DNA of 64,000 bases from Noviherbaspirillum galbum (GTDB lineage Bacteria > Pseudomonadota > Gammaproteobacteria > Burkholderiales > Burkholderiaceae_D): assembly GCF_010974945.1 (NCBI RefSeq), contig NZ_JAAIVB010000010.1:32570-96569 (forward strand). The letters run 5' to 3'. The notes under the pieces are model-generated. The model did not search any database. It was given only the letters and a program-made list of their open reading frames with translations, and was not told the DNA's origin. This document shows positions 25,781 to 34,357 of this stretch, in pieces. Within the stretch, counting starts at the first letter, position 1, and every line of letters begins with the position of its first letter. The position numbers and the translations under genes were made by a program.

Positions 25781-26574
25781 TCAGCACAACGATTTTCACG
25801 AAGACCGCGAAGGGCGTCGCCGAACTGAAGGATGGCGCGAAGGGCATGTCGGAGTCCATGGCTCGCGCGCTCCGGCGCATCGACGGCAAGACGACGGTAG
25901 GCAGGCTGTTCGAAGGATTGCACAGCAGCGAGGCGCGAACCTTTTCCGAGTCGCTGAAGGAACTGGAGGCGCGGCGCCTGATCCGGGTATTCCTGCAGCA
26001 AGACGAAGCCAGCGCGGCCGCGCTGTCGTCGGCAAGCGATGATGACGCTTCGCTGCAGAGCTACCAGGTGGTAGAGCTCGATCCGCAGGAAGGCGTGCGC
26101 GCGTGGGCGGAAGCGCGGCGCGGCGCGCAGGAGTTGACCCGCAACGGGTTTTACACCACGGGCCAGGCGGGCGCCCCCTCGGCTGCGCCCACGGCGCCTG
26201 CAAGCCGGGAGGTGCTGGTGGTGGAGGATGACGAGGCAATTGCCAAGCTGATCCAGCTTTACCTGACCCGCCACGGATTCATCGTCAGGGTAATTGGCGA
26301 CGGACTGGAAGCGATCAAGTCCCTCGAAGCGGATGCGCTGCCGGGGCTGCTGCTGCTGGACGTCAACCTGCCGAACGTGAACGGTTTCGACATCCTTGCC
26401 TTCACCCGTTCAAGCGATCGCTCCCGAGGACTGCCCGCCATCATGGTGACTGCCCAGGCCAGCGAGGCCGACGTCCTGCGCGGACTCCGGGAAGGGGCGG
26501 ATGGGTACATCTTCAAACCATTCGAGTGGAAAGCCTTGCATTCCTGTATCAACAGGGTGCTGGGAATCGCCTGA
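25777..26574 (+). CDS. Response regulator with N-terminal helical module
   Basis: Encodes 265 residues. The first 80 or so residues form a winged-helix-like module (IDGKTTVGRLFEGLHSSEARTFSESLKELEARRLIRVF); a linker follows, and the CheY-like receiver is at the C-terminus (about 145-262) with acidic pair VVEDDEA, phosphoacceptor Asp in LLLLDVNLPNVNG and Lys in IFKPFEW. This order, with the receiver last, is unusual. There is no classical DNA-binding output, so it may act through protein contacts or use the N-terminal module. It is coupled to the kinase by a 4-base overlap. Confidence 0.85.
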   Translation: MISTTIFTKTAKGVAELKDGAKGMSESMARALRRIDGKTTVGRLFEGLHSSEARTFSESLKELEARRLIRVFLQQDEASAAALSSASDDDASLQSYQVVELDPQEGVRAWAEARRGAQELTRNGFYTTGQAGAPSAAPTAPASREVLVVEDDEAIAKLIQLYLTRHGFIVRVIGDGLEAIKSLEADALPGLLLLDVNLPNVNGFDILAFTRSSDRSRGLPAIMVTAQASEADVLRGLREGADGYIFKPFEWKALHSCINRVLGIA

Positions 26575-26656
26575 GGGCGGGATGGCTGACTGCCAGATAA
26601 CGAACGCTCACCGGGCGCGATGGTCGAAATTGCCATGACTAATCTTGGAGCACGAC

Positions 26657-27427
26657 ATGAATGACCAGGAACGGATGGCCTTGCGCAATTTTCTGGAAGA
26701 ATTGCAGCGGGCGCGATTGCAGAACAAGGATGGGGAAGCCGACGCGTGGATCAACCAGGCAGTGCGCTCCCAGCCGGATGCCGCTTATCTTCTCGTGCAG
26801 CGGGCCTTGCTGCAGGAACAGGCCTTGAATGCGGCGCAGCAGCGGATTGCGGCGCTCGAGCAGCAGCTTAACTCGGGAGCGAGCCAGCCATCCGGGTCGG
26901 GAGGGTTCCTCGACCAAAGCGCGCAATGGGGACGCAGCGGCCAGGCCTTTGCCCGCAACGATGCCGTTGCCGGCAGCCAGCAGCCCATGCCCGCGCGCTA
27001 TGGCCAGGCCGCTTATCCGCAGGCCGGCTATGCCGGCTTGCCGGCGGCGCGCCCTGGATTGATGGGTGGCGGAATGGGAAGCTTCCTCGGCAGCATGGCA
27101 GGCGTCGCCGCCGGCGTGGCCGCCGGATCATTCCTCTACAACGGCATCAGCAACCTGATGCACCATGAGGGCCATCATGCGTCCGGCGACCCTGGTCGCA
27201 TGGGGGATTTCCCGGAATCCCAGTCTTCCAGCCAGTTCCTGGATGATGGAGGCACGCGCGGGCAGGAAAGCAACTCCAGCGGCGGCGGAGGCGACATGGC
27301 GCGCGAAGCCGGACTCGACGACATCGGCGTCGGCGGCAATGATAACCTCCTTGGCGACGGCGGCGACCTGGGAGCGTCGGGTGACCTGGGAGATTCGGGG
27401 GATTCGGGAGGTGGGGACTACGCCTGA
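26657..27427 (+). CDS. DUF2076 family protein
   Basis: Encodes 256 residues; GGAG lies upstream of ATG 26657. The N-terminus (NDQERMALRNFLEELQRAR, then EADAWINQAVRSQPDAAYLLVQRALLQEQAL) matches DUF2076, a helical domain in proteins often annotated as periplasmic ligand-binding sensors although no signal peptide is seen here. A glycine-rich hydrophobic segment (about 135-160) could insert in a membrane. The tail is acidic and rich in Gly, Asp and Ser. Function unknown. Confidence 0.78.
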   Translation: MNDQERMALRNFLEELQRARLQNKDGEADAWINQAVRSQPDAAYLLVQRALLQEQALNAAQQRIAALEQQLNSGASQPSGSGGFLDQSAQWGRSGQAFARNDAVAGSQQPMPARYGQAAYPQAGYAGLPAARPGLMGGGMGSFLGSMAGVAAGVAAGSFLYNGISNLMHHEGHHASGDPGRMGDFPESQSSSQFLDDGGTRGQESNSSGGGGDMAREAGLDDIGVGGNDNLLGDGGDLGASGDLGDSGDSGGGDYA

Positions 27428-27433
27428 CCGGCC

Positions 27434-27910
27434 TCAGCCGCGATCGGCCGCGGTCACCTTTTCCCGCAAGACCTGCATCTGCTGTTTCGAAATGAGGCTG
27501 CCGGCCGCAGCAGACCTCGCCAGCCACATCATCCCCAAGTTGTCATCATGAGCGACGCCGCCTGCATCGAGGTGCAGGCGGCCGAGCCAGTACATCGCCT
27601 CTGCGTCTCCCTGCTTGGCGGCCTGCTCCAGCCAGGGCACGGCTGCGCTTTCCTTGCCATGCTCCAGGAGCAGCAGCGCCAGGTCGGTCTGGGCTTGCGC
27701 ATCTCCGCCGTCGGCAAGCAGGACCAATTGCCATTCCTCGCCCGAAACGGGAATGCAAAGCTGGGACTGGATGGAGACGATCGGGATCATCACCTTGTGG
27801 AGATTCCCGAGTTCGACCTTGGGCAAGGATCCGTCCGCGATTTTCCGGCGCAGGGTCCGTTCGCTTTGTCCCGTCAATGCCATCACGGCGGCAATGCTGA
27901 TCAAGTTCAC
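27434..27910 (-). CDS. Sel1-repeat protein with N-terminal helix-turn-helix
   Basis: Encodes 158 residues. The first 35 residues look like a small DNA-binding or excisionase-type helix-turn-helix (AAVMALTGQSERTLRRKIADGSLP). The second half holds two to three Sel1/TPR-like repeats (AQTDLALLLLEHGKESAAVPWLEQAAKQGDAEAMYWLGRLH). The combination suggests an adaptor, perhaps regulatory. It converges with the DUF2076 gene (6-base gap) and diverges from pilA. Confidence 0.75.
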   Translation of the reverse strand: MNLISIAAVMALTGQSERTLRRKIADGSLPKVELGNLHKVMIPIVSIQSQLCIPVSGEEWQLVLLADGGDAQAQTDLALLLLEHGKESAAVPWLEQAAKQGDAEAMYWLGRLHLDAGGVAHDDNLGMMWLARSAAAGSLISKQQMQVLREKVTAADRG

Positions 27911-28062
27911 AATCGGCTCTTTGATTTATGTCATGGAGGAAATATGTGCCATGGGCATTTTGGCATACCTTTTTGACAGGCACTATTACGTGACAGGGTT
28001 TTCTTTCCAGCAAAACCTTGCCACTGAGGCAATAAACTTGTGATCTGGATGATATTTCCACC

Positions 28063-28078
28063 TGGCATGCATCATGCA
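28063..28078 (+). promoter_or_regulatory. Sigma-54 promoter of pilA
   Basis: TGGCATG-N4-ATGCAT with GG (28064-28065) and GC (28076-28077) exactly 10 bases apart fits the -24/-12 consensus of RpoN promoters. It would start transcription near 28089, leaving a leader of about 47 bases before the pilA start. Sigma-54 plus PilR control of pilin genes is known from Pseudomonas and relatives. Confidence 0.78.
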
Positions 28079-28135
28079 TTAGAGCAAGCATTGGCGAAAC
28101 GGCCAATTCAACCAAACCACCAAGGGAGTTCTAAC

Positions 28136-28567
28136 ATGAAAGCTGCTCAATTCAAACAGCAAGCACAAAAGGGTTTCACGCTGATCGAACTGATGATCGT
28201 CGTCGCGATCATCGGCATCCTGGCCGCCGTTGCACTGCCGGCCTACCAGGGCTACACCAAGAAGGCCAAGTTCAGCGAAGTCGTGACCGCAACCGGCGGC
28301 GTCAAGACCGCTGTGGAACTGTGCGTGCAAGATCTGGGCGCGGAAACTGGCTGCACGGCGGGTTCGAACGGCGTTCCTGCAAACATTTCTACTGCTGCAG
28401 GAAACGTGGCTTCTCTCACGACGTCTGCTGGCGTGATTACCGCAACCGCAGTTTCGGCCAATGGTCTGAACGGCGAAACATACATCCTGACCCCGTCCGT
28501 CGTTGCCGGCAAGGTCAACTGGACCGTTAGCGGCACCTGCTCCACGGCCAGCCCGAAGATCTGCTAA
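28136..28567 (+). CDS. pilA: Type IV pilin
   Basis: Encodes 143 residues, AAGGGAG upstream. A short leader ends in QKG, and prepilin peptidase cuts before [24 protein letters not shown], the signature N-terminal helix with Glu5. The mature pilin has four Cys residues (two in the middle, two at the very end), so a C-terminal disulfide loop is likely. It is short for a pilin but within the range of betaproteobacterial PilA. Monocistronic: own sigma-54 promoter and a strong terminator. Serves twitching, attachment or DNA uptake. Confidence 0.93.
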   Translation: MKAAQFKQQAQKGFTLIELMIVVAIIGILAAVALPAYQGYTKKAKFSEVVTATGGVKTAVELCVQDLGAETGCTAGSNGVPANISTAAGNVASLTTSAGVITATAVSANGLNGETYILTPSVVAGKVNWTVSGTCSTASPKIC

Positions 28568-28593
28568 TCGCCAAACCGCGAAAGCAAACAGCA

Positions 28594-28628
28594 AAAAGCC
28601 TTGCAGGCATGTCCTGCAAGGCTTTTTT
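28594..28628 (+). terminator. Intrinsic terminator of pilA
   Basis: A 14-base stem AAAAGCCTTGCAGG / CCTGCAAGGCTTTT with a CATGT loop and a T-run, 27 bases after the pilA stop. It is almost symmetrical and could also stop transcription from the opposite uvsE operon, whose last gene ends at 28649. Confidence 0.93.
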
Positions 28629-28648
28629 CATTATGGGTGCCGCAGCGC

Positions 28649-29548
28649 TCAGGCTGAACGCCGGCGGCCGTGCGAGGCATGCGCGTCGCGCAGGCGCTGG
28701 ATTGCCAGCTCCTTCCATTTCGCTTCGATTTCTATCCAGGGCGCTTCTTCATATGAAGACGGCAGGTCTTCGATCAGGTCGGAGTGATTGCGGTCATTGA
28801 AATCCGTCCGGCCGTTCGAGATGTGCACGAGCTGGTGCTCGGGATTCGCCCACGTCTCGCGTGCCTTTTCCAGCATTTCCTTCACGCTGGGATGCTCGTA
28901 GCTATCCAGTTTTTCATGCACGACATGGTGGTGCGCATCGAAGACCATCGGCACGCCGCTGCGCATGCAGATGTCGTAGATCTCCTGCGCGCTGTAGGCA
29001 TACTCGTCGTTCTCCAATGCGAGGCGAAGGCGGATGCCGTCCGGCAGCCTAGCGATGCAATCGACCAAGGCCTGCGCACGATCGGATTTCCCGCCATGGA
29101 TTTCGAGCAAGGCCCACGGGCTGCGGGGTTGCCGCAGCAAGTCCATCACATGGGCATGCATCTCCAGGATCTTGATGCTGTTAGCGACGACGTTTTCCGA
29201 ATCTGAACTCAGCACCACGAACTGGTCGGGATGCATGACCAGCCGGATGTCGTTCGCGGTGGCCCACTCGCCTGTCCGTGCGACCGCGCCTTCAAGCTTG
29301 TCGAACACTTCCCGGCCGACGGGTTCGTCCGAAAAAGGAAAGATGGAAGAGGGCAGGCGATAGAGGGAAATCCCCTCCCTCTTGCAGTAGCGCAGCCCTT
29401 TCTCGAGGCGCTGCAGGTTTTCGCGATAGAGATCGTCCAGCATCTTCTGCTGGGTGGCATGTTCGAATTGGAGAAGCCGCTTGCGGGTGATGGTCTTGTA
29501 CCGAACTTCATCCGAATGGGTAATGCAAACGAGGCCGAGTTCAGACAT
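28649..29548 (-). CDS. uvsE: UV damage endonuclease UvsE
   Basis: Encodes 299 residues, the normal length for bacterial UvsE/UVDE. This TIM-barrel metalloenzyme nicks DNA 5' to UV photoproducts and some other lesions. Family motifs include GLVCITHSDEVRYKTITRKR at the start, RLPSSIFPFSDEP, VMHPDQFVVLSS, LEIHGGKSDRAQAL, LALENDEYAYS and VFDAHHHVVH, which supply the His, Glu and Asp metal ligands. It lies 20 bases after the UdgX-type gene and is most likely the third gene of a LexA-controlled repair operon. Confidence 0.92.
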   Translation of the reverse strand: MSELGLVCITHSDEVRYKTITRKRLLQFEHATQQKMLDDLYRENLQRLEKGLRYCKREGISLYRLPSSIFPFSDEPVGREVFDKLEGAVARTGEWATANDIRLVMHPDQFVVLSSDSENVVANSIKILEMHAHVMDLLRQPRSPWALLEIHGGKSDRAQALVDCIARLPDGIRLRLALENDEYAYSAQEIYDICMRSGVPMVFDAHHHVVHEKLDSYEHPSVKEMLEKARETWANPEHQLVHISNGRTDFNDRNHSDLIEDLPSSYEEAPWIEIEAKWKELAIQRLRDAHASHGRRRSA

Positions 29549-29568
29549 GATGCTTGCCGTAAATCGTC

Positions 29569-31080
29569 TTAGATTCCGGCCAGTGCTGCTGGTTCTTGAG
29601 GCTCGGGCAGGTCCCCGCCCGCCAGTTGTTTAGCCAAGGCAAGTCCCGCGACCATGACCTCCATCGCACGGGTTTTCAGTGCGGGATCGGGGACGCGCAA
29701 TACATATGCGGGGTGATAGATGGGCACGATCCACCGGCCCTCATGCTGCAGCGCCTGCCCCAGGACTTCTGTAAGCTTGACGTTCTTGCTGCCCACGAGG
29801 CTGAGGAGGGCCGTGCTTCCCAAGGCCACGACCACGCGCGGACCGACTTCGCGCAATTCCTGTTCAAGCCAGTGGCGGCAGGCAAGGACTTCCTGCTGGG
29901 CAGGAGATTTGTGCAGGCGGCGCTTGCCTCTCGGTTCCCACTTGAAATGCTTGACGGCGTTGGTCAGGTAGAGCGATTCCCGGTCGAGCGCCGCGCGCGC
30001 AAGTGCCTCTTCGAGCAGCTGGCCGGCCGGGCCAATGAAGGGCTTGCCCTGGAGGTCTTCCTGGTCGCCCGGCTGTTCTCCTACCAGCATGACGTCGGCC
30101 GCGCGATTGCCCTGGCCATCGACGGCTTGCGTGGCGCGCTGCCACAACGGGCAACGGCGGCAGTCCTGCAGGCTCGTCGCTGCCGGGCGCAGCGGCGCCG
30201 CCCGCTCGGCAGTGATGGGAATGATGGCGCCGGCGCGCGCGCCAACCGTCCTCGCCTGGCCCACGCGCCGGGCTCCGGTAGCGGCGTCGGCGACCATGGC
30301 CGGCACGACCCGTCCTTCCGGAAGGTTCTTCCAATGGCGGGATGGGACATGCGACTGCATGAGCTTTTCATTCAGCCGGCTGGGATTGAAAATGCTGCGG
30401 TAGTACGCCAGCCAGAGCGCTTCGCCATCATCCTCGATGTCTTGTTGCCCGCGCGCGACAGGGCCGGTCAATTCGAGCTGCGCGCCGTCCCATGCCGCGG
30501 TCGCGTCGGGCGTGGCGATCATCCAGCTCCGGTTGCCCATGCGCGCCGCGAAATGTCGCGCCACCTGCGGCAACACGTCATGCGCCGGCTCGTACCATGC
30601 GACGAAGCGCGGACCCGCATCTTCCTGGCGTTCCCTGAAACGTACGTAGGCATGCATGTCGTGTTCCTCGCGCCGGATTGCCTTCAGCATGGAATGCAGG
30701 CGGCTGCCGTCGATGTCGGCCTCGGACACCACTTCGTGTTCGCCGCGGTTCCAGCGCCAGACGATCTTGTACAGGAAGGCCCATCGGTCTTCGGCGCGGA
30801 AACAGCTGGCCGATTCCAGCTTGACGACAAGCGAGCGGGGCAGCCGGATGCCGGAAGCCTGCATGACGTCCCCGGCGTCCCTGGCTTCCCATCCACCGGA
30901 AGGCGCGATGCCATCGAGCAGATCGCCATCCTGACCCGGGGCGCGCCACTGGACCGCGTGCGGAGGCACGCCACGCTGCAGCAAGGCGCGCGCGACCGCC
31001 CGCCATGCATCGAAGGTCGCGACCTCCCACGGCGCGGTGGTCACGATCGCATCCATGGCAGTCCGCGCGGCGGCGTTCAT
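29569..31080 (-). CDS. DUF4130-UdgX fusion, uracil-DNA binding repair protein
   Basis: Encodes 503 residues in two parts. The N-terminal part (about 15-260) is a DUF4130/TIGR03915-type domain with KIVWRWNRGEHEV and YRSIFNPSRLNEKLMQSHVPSRHW. The C-terminal part (about 300-490) is a family-4-like uracil glycosylase fold of the UdgX type: Cys307 and Cys310 for the Fe-S cluster, motif GEQPGDQED (334-342), and KRRLH (386-390) where UdgX has KRRIH, whose His links covalently to the abasic site. The start overlaps the radical SAM gene's stop (ATGA). Confidence 0.88.
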   Translation of the reverse strand: MNAAARTAMDAIVTTAPWEVATFDAWRAVARALLQRGVPPHAVQWRAPGQDGDLLDGIAPSGGWEARDAGDVMQASGIRLPRSLVVKLESASCFRAEDRWAFLYKIVWRWNRGEHEVVSEADIDGSRLHSMLKAIRREEHDMHAYVRFRERQEDAGPRFVAWYEPAHDVLPQVARHFAARMGNRSWMIATPDATAAWDGAQLELTGPVARGQQDIEDDGEALWLAYYRSIFNPSRLNEKLMQSHVPSRHWKNLPEGRVVPAMVADAATGARRVGQARTVGARAGAIIPITAERAAPLRPAATSLQDCRRCPLWQRATQAVDGQGNRAADVMLVGEQPGDQEDLQGKPFIGPAGQLLEEALARAALDRESLYLTNAVKHFKWEPRGKRRLHKSPAQQEVLACRHWLEQELREVGPRVVVALGSTALLSLVGSKNVKLTEVLGQALQHEGRWIVPIYHPAYVLRVPDPALKTRAMEVMVAGLALAKQLAGGDLPEPQEPAALAGI

Positions 31081-32306
31081 GCCGCCTCCAGCGCGGGGAA
31101 CAGGCTCATCTGCTCGGGCGCATCGGAAAGGGCGCGTCGCAAAGCCTCCGACGGCTGGGTATCATGCGGCGGCCGATAATCGGCGGTCACCACGAATGGC
31201 GCCAGCTTCTTCATGCCGCAGCGCAGGCGCACCAGATCGGCATAGCGGACCTGCCGGTGCCGGCGCAGGGCGGCGATGCGTTTTGCATTGCGCAGGCCGA
31301 TGCCGGGGACGCGGGCGATCATCGCGGGTTCAGCCATGTTCAGGTCGAGCGGAAACTGCTCTCGGTGGCGCAGGGCCCAGGACAGCTTGGGATCGATGTC
31401 CAGTGAGAGGTTGCCCTCGGCGGGCAGCAGCTCGGGCACCTGGAAGCCGTAGCCGCGCAGCAGGAAGTCGGCCTGGTAGAGGCGGTGCTCGCGCAGCAGC
31501 GGCGGAGGCTTCAGCGGCACCGTGCCGGGACTCTGCGGGATCGGGCTGAATGCCGAGTAATACACCCGCTTGAGGCGGTAGCTGCCATACAGGGTCTCGG
31601 CGGTGGAGAGGATGGTCTTGTCATCGGTGGCATCGGCGCCGACGATCATCTGCGTGCTTTGCCCGGCGGGCGCGAAGCGGCCTGAGCCGGGTTCTTCCTT
31701 CTTTTCGTCGAGCCGGGTGCGGATGTTGCCCATCGCCAGCTTGATGGTGCGCATGTTCTTTTCCGGCGCCAGCTTCTCGATGCCGGTTTCGGTAGGCAAC
31801 TCGATGTTCACGCTCAGGCGGTCGGCATACCGGCCAGCCGCCTCGATCAGCGCCGGGTCGGCATCGGGAATGGTCTTCAGGTGGATGTACCCGCGGAAAT
31901 GATGGTCCTCGCGCAGGCGGCGCGCGACCTCGACCAGTTGCTCCATCGTGTAGTCGGCCGACTGGATGATGCCGGAACTCAGGAACAGCCCGTCGATGTA
32001 GTTGCGCAGGTAGAAGGACGTGGTGAGCTTCACCACGTCCTCGACGCTGAAGCGCGCCCGCGGCACATTGGAAGTGCGGCGGTTGATGCAGTACTGGCAA
32101 TCGTAGATGCAGAAGTTGGTCAGCAGTATCTTCAGCAGCGAAACGCAGCGCCCGTCGGGGGTATAACTGTGGCAGATGCCCATGCCGGTGGTCGCGCCCA
32201 GGCCGTCCTGCCCTTGAGACGATCGTTTCGGGGCGCCGCTGCTGGCGCAGGAGGCATCGTACTTGGCCGCGTCGGCCAAAATCTCGAGTTTGTCGCGCAG
32301 TTCCAT
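31077..32306 (-). CDS. Putative DNA-repair radical SAM protein
   Basis: Encodes 409 residues. The radical SAM motif CxxxCxxC is Cys66-Cys70-Cys73 (NFCIYDCQYC). Further C-terminal is a helix-hairpin-helix (ARVPGIGLRNAKRIAALRRH), and the protein ends with QMSLFPALEAA, where QMSLF (399-403) matches the beta sliding clamp-binding consensus. It belongs to the TIGR03916-type family always found with the DUF4130-UdgX protein; its reaction is not known. First gene of the operon, with a LexA box 15 bases upstream of its ATG. Confidence 0.88.
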   Translation of the reverse strand: MELRDKLEILADAAKYDASCASSGAPKRSSQGQDGLGATTGMGICHSYTPDGRCVSLLKILLTNFCIYDCQYCINRRTSNVPRARFSVEDVVKLTTSFYLRNYIDGLFLSSGIIQSADYTMEQLVEVARRLREDHHFRGYIHLKTIPDADPALIEAAGRYADRLSVNIELPTETGIEKLAPEKNMRTIKLAMGNIRTRLDEKKEEPGSGRFAPAGQSTQMIVGADATDDKTILSTAETLYGSYRLKRVYYSAFSPIPQSPGTVPLKPPPLLREHRLYQADFLLRGYGFQVPELLPAEGNLSLDIDPKLSWALRHREQFPLDLNMAEPAMIARVPGIGLRNAKRIAALRRHRQVRYADLVRLRCGMKKLAPFVVTADYRPPHDTQPSEALRRALSDAPEQMSLFPALEAA

Positions 32307-32660
32307 CGTGGTGAAATGAGCTGTATATGGATACAGTATTTTACTCTTCCATCACCGGCGCTGCAGCCACGGGATGCTCTGGAACGGCGAACTTTCCATG
32401 CACTCGCAAGATGCCGCGCGACAACGCAAAGGCGCCCGGTCGGCGGTTTCCGCAAGCCATATCCATAGGATGGCGCCTGAGCTTGGCTGGCGCTGGCATC
32501 CCGGACCTTCGAACGGATGCCTTGCATGTTGTCGTTCCCTTGCCACGCTCGCCCAAGGTGAGTTTGCGCGGGCGTTGGCATGCAATAATGCGAGAACAAA
32601 AAAGAACGGTCCGGAAAGGATCGGCAAGAACGATCAAGCGAGGGCAAGGGAGGGTTGCAG
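32307..32660. other. Intergenic region upstream of the repair operon and GAF gene
   Basis: About 350 bases with a LexA box at one end and the GAF gene's Shine-Dalgarno at the other. Several open frames cross it on both strands (for example minus 32341-32637) but none has a ribosome binding site or a recognisable product. It may hold the promoter of the plus-strand gene. Confidence 0.4.
32321..32336. promoter_or_regulatory. LexA (SOS) box
   Basis: CTGTATATGGATACAG fits the CTG-N10-CAG LexA consensus with the fully conserved CTGT and ACAG ends and an AT-rich centre. It ends 15 bases before the radical SAM gene start at 32306, placing it over that gene's promoter. It therefore predicts SOS induction of the radical SAM, UdgX and UvsE genes. 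Confidence 0.88.
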
Positions 32661-33875
32661 GTGGACGCGGTATGGGAAGAACACAAGGCGCACAAGCGCC
32701 GCGAGCAGCGGGCGAAGTTCATGCAGCGCCTGCAGGATGTGGCCGCCGGCGTGCGCGGCAGCACGAACCTCGATGACATCATGCTCGGACTGGCGAGCGA
32801 CATCCGCGGCTTGTTCTCCTGCGACCGCATGACCATGTACGCGGTCACGCCTTGCCGGACCAGCATCAAGTCGCGCATCAAGACGGGAATGACCGGCTTC
32901 AAGGATTTCTCGCTGCCGATCTCCACGAACAGCATCGCCGGATTCGTGGCGATGCATAAGCGGACCTTCAACATCGCGGACGTCTACGACGAAGACGAAC
33001 TCCGCATGCATTCCAGCGAACTCCGTTTTCTCGACGCGGTCGACAAGCGGACCGGTTATCGCAGCCGTGAAATGGTGGCTGCTCCCATCCTCGGCAGCCG
33101 CAACGGAGAACTGCTCGGGGTGCTGCAGATCATCAACAACCGGCTTGGCGGGCCCTTCGACCCGATGATCGAAGAGGGCGTGCGCGAACTCTGCCTGGTC
33201 CTTGGCACGGTATTCGAAGACCGGCTTGCGGAACCCTTGCCGATTACGACGCGCTACGATCCGCTCGTGGCGCTCGGTTTCCTCGCCGGCCCGGAGCTTG
33301 AACTCGCCAAGCGCTCCGCCCGCCGCAAGATGGCCAGCCTCGAGGACGTGCTGCTCGACGAATTCCAGGTCGGCATGGACGCGCTCGGCGCCGCCTACGC
33401 GCACTTCTTCGGCGTGCCTTATGAAAGCGGAAGCGCGATCGATCGCCTGCCCGCCCTGCAGCAGAACATCAGCCGGGAATATGCCGCGCACAATGGCTGG
33501 GTCCTCACGGAGGCCGCCGACCGTTCGCTGGTCGCCGCCGCGCTCGATCCCGACCGCCTGCGCGCAAGCCGCGGCGTGGAAAACCTGTTTCCCGGACACG
33601 CCGTGGAATTGCGCGTGACCACGGACCGCGCATTCGAGCGCCTCATGGCGGCATGCTACGGTTCCGCGGCAGCCGTGCTTCCCGAGCCGGCGCAGGCGAT
33701 GCTGGAGCAGTTGCAGCGCGTGATCGCGGAAGCCCTGGTGAAGTCCTCGGAGCTGAGCGCCTGCGTTCGCCCGGGTTCGGCTCGCCTGGAATGGCCGGGA
33801 GCGCGGCAGGCCGCGGCCGATGCGCCTGCAGGCAAGGGCATCGTTACCTTATCCATCGACATCCAACTGACGTAG
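32661..33875 (+). CDS. GAF domain protein with T2SS/PilB N-terminal-like domain
   Basis: Encodes about 404 residues from GTG 32661, six bases after GGGAGGG; TTG 32655 is too close to that signal. An N-terminal helix precedes a GAF domain (about 25-185: DDIMLGLASDIRGLFSCDRMTMYAV, SREMVAAPILGSRNGELLGVLQIINN). The segment at about 205-330 (KMASLEDVLLDEFQVGMDALGAAYAHFFGVPY) resembles the N-terminal domain of GspE/PilB/MshE ATPases, which can bind c-di-GMP. No ATPase domain follows. It precedes a receiver-domain gene by 7 bases. Confidence 0.72.
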   Translation: MDAVWEEHKAHKRREQRAKFMQRLQDVAAGVRGSTNLDDIMLGLASDIRGLFSCDRMTMYAVTPCRTSIKSRIKTGMTGFKDFSLPISTNSIAGFVAMHKRTFNIADVYDEDELRMHSSELRFLDAVDKRTGYRSREMVAAPILGSRNGELLGVLQIINNRLGGPFDPMIEEGVRELCLVLGTVFEDRLAEPLPITTRYDPLVALGFLAGPELELAKRSARRKMASLEDVLLDEFQVGMDALGAAYAHFFGVPYESGSAIDRLPALQQNISREYAAHNGWVLTEAADRSLVAAALDPDRLRASRGVENLFPGHAVELRVTTDRAFERLMAACYGSAAAVLPEPAQAMLEQLQRVIAEALVKSSELSACVRPGSARLEWPGARQAAADAPAGKGIVTLSIDIQLT

Positions 33876-33882
33876 CAATCAC

Positions 33883-34317
33883 ATGGAAAACTCATCGCGC
33901 CACGAGCCCTGGCGTCCAAGGCCATTTTCCGTCGCGGTGCTCGAGAGTGACGACACCCTGGCGGATGCGCTGTGCGACCTGCTGCGGGAGAGCGGCTTTA
34001 CCGCCGCCTGCTTCGCGGACGTGGCATCCCTGGCGGAAGCGAGGATGGCGTCTCCCTTCGATGCCTATGTGCTCGACTTCCTCGCCGACTGGAGCCCCGG
34101 ATCAAGCGCCCTCGAGCGCCTCGTCGATGCCATTCGCGCGGGCGAGGAAAAGGATGCGCCGATCTTCGTGCTGGGAAACCAGCCGCACCCGGAGCGGGTG
34201 GACCGCCTGTCCGGCATCCTGATGGACCACCGTATCCGCTACCAGCTCAAGCCGGTAAAGACGAGCTATCTGGCAAGGCAGGTGACCGAAGCGGTCGCGA
34301 AGTGGGCCGGGCTGTGA
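33883..34317 (+). CDS. Stand-alone receiver-domain protein
   Basis: Encodes 144 residues. A CheY-like receiver with acidic pair in VLESDDTLA, phosphoacceptor Asp in YVLDFLADW and Lys in YQLKPVKTSY. There is no output domain. It is seven bases downstream of the GAF protein and converges with the deacetylase gene of the polysaccharide operon, so the pair may relay a signal to polysaccharide synthesis or pilus motors. The partner kinase is not identified. Confidence 0.78.
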   Translation: MENSSRHEPWRPRPFSVAVLESDDTLADALCDLLRESGFTAACFADVASLAEARMASPFDAYVLDFLADWSPGSSALERLVDAIRAGEEKDAPIFVLGNQPHPERVDRLSGILMDHRIRYQLKPVKTSYLARQVTEAVAKWAGL

Positions 34318-34357
34318 TGGCCGCCAGCCCGCTTCAGGGGCTGGCGAGGTAGACACG

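Noticed and set aside
32327..32776. 149-codon plus frame next to the LexA box
   Set aside because: No ribosome binding site, basic low-quality sequence, and it overlaps the start of the GAF gene.
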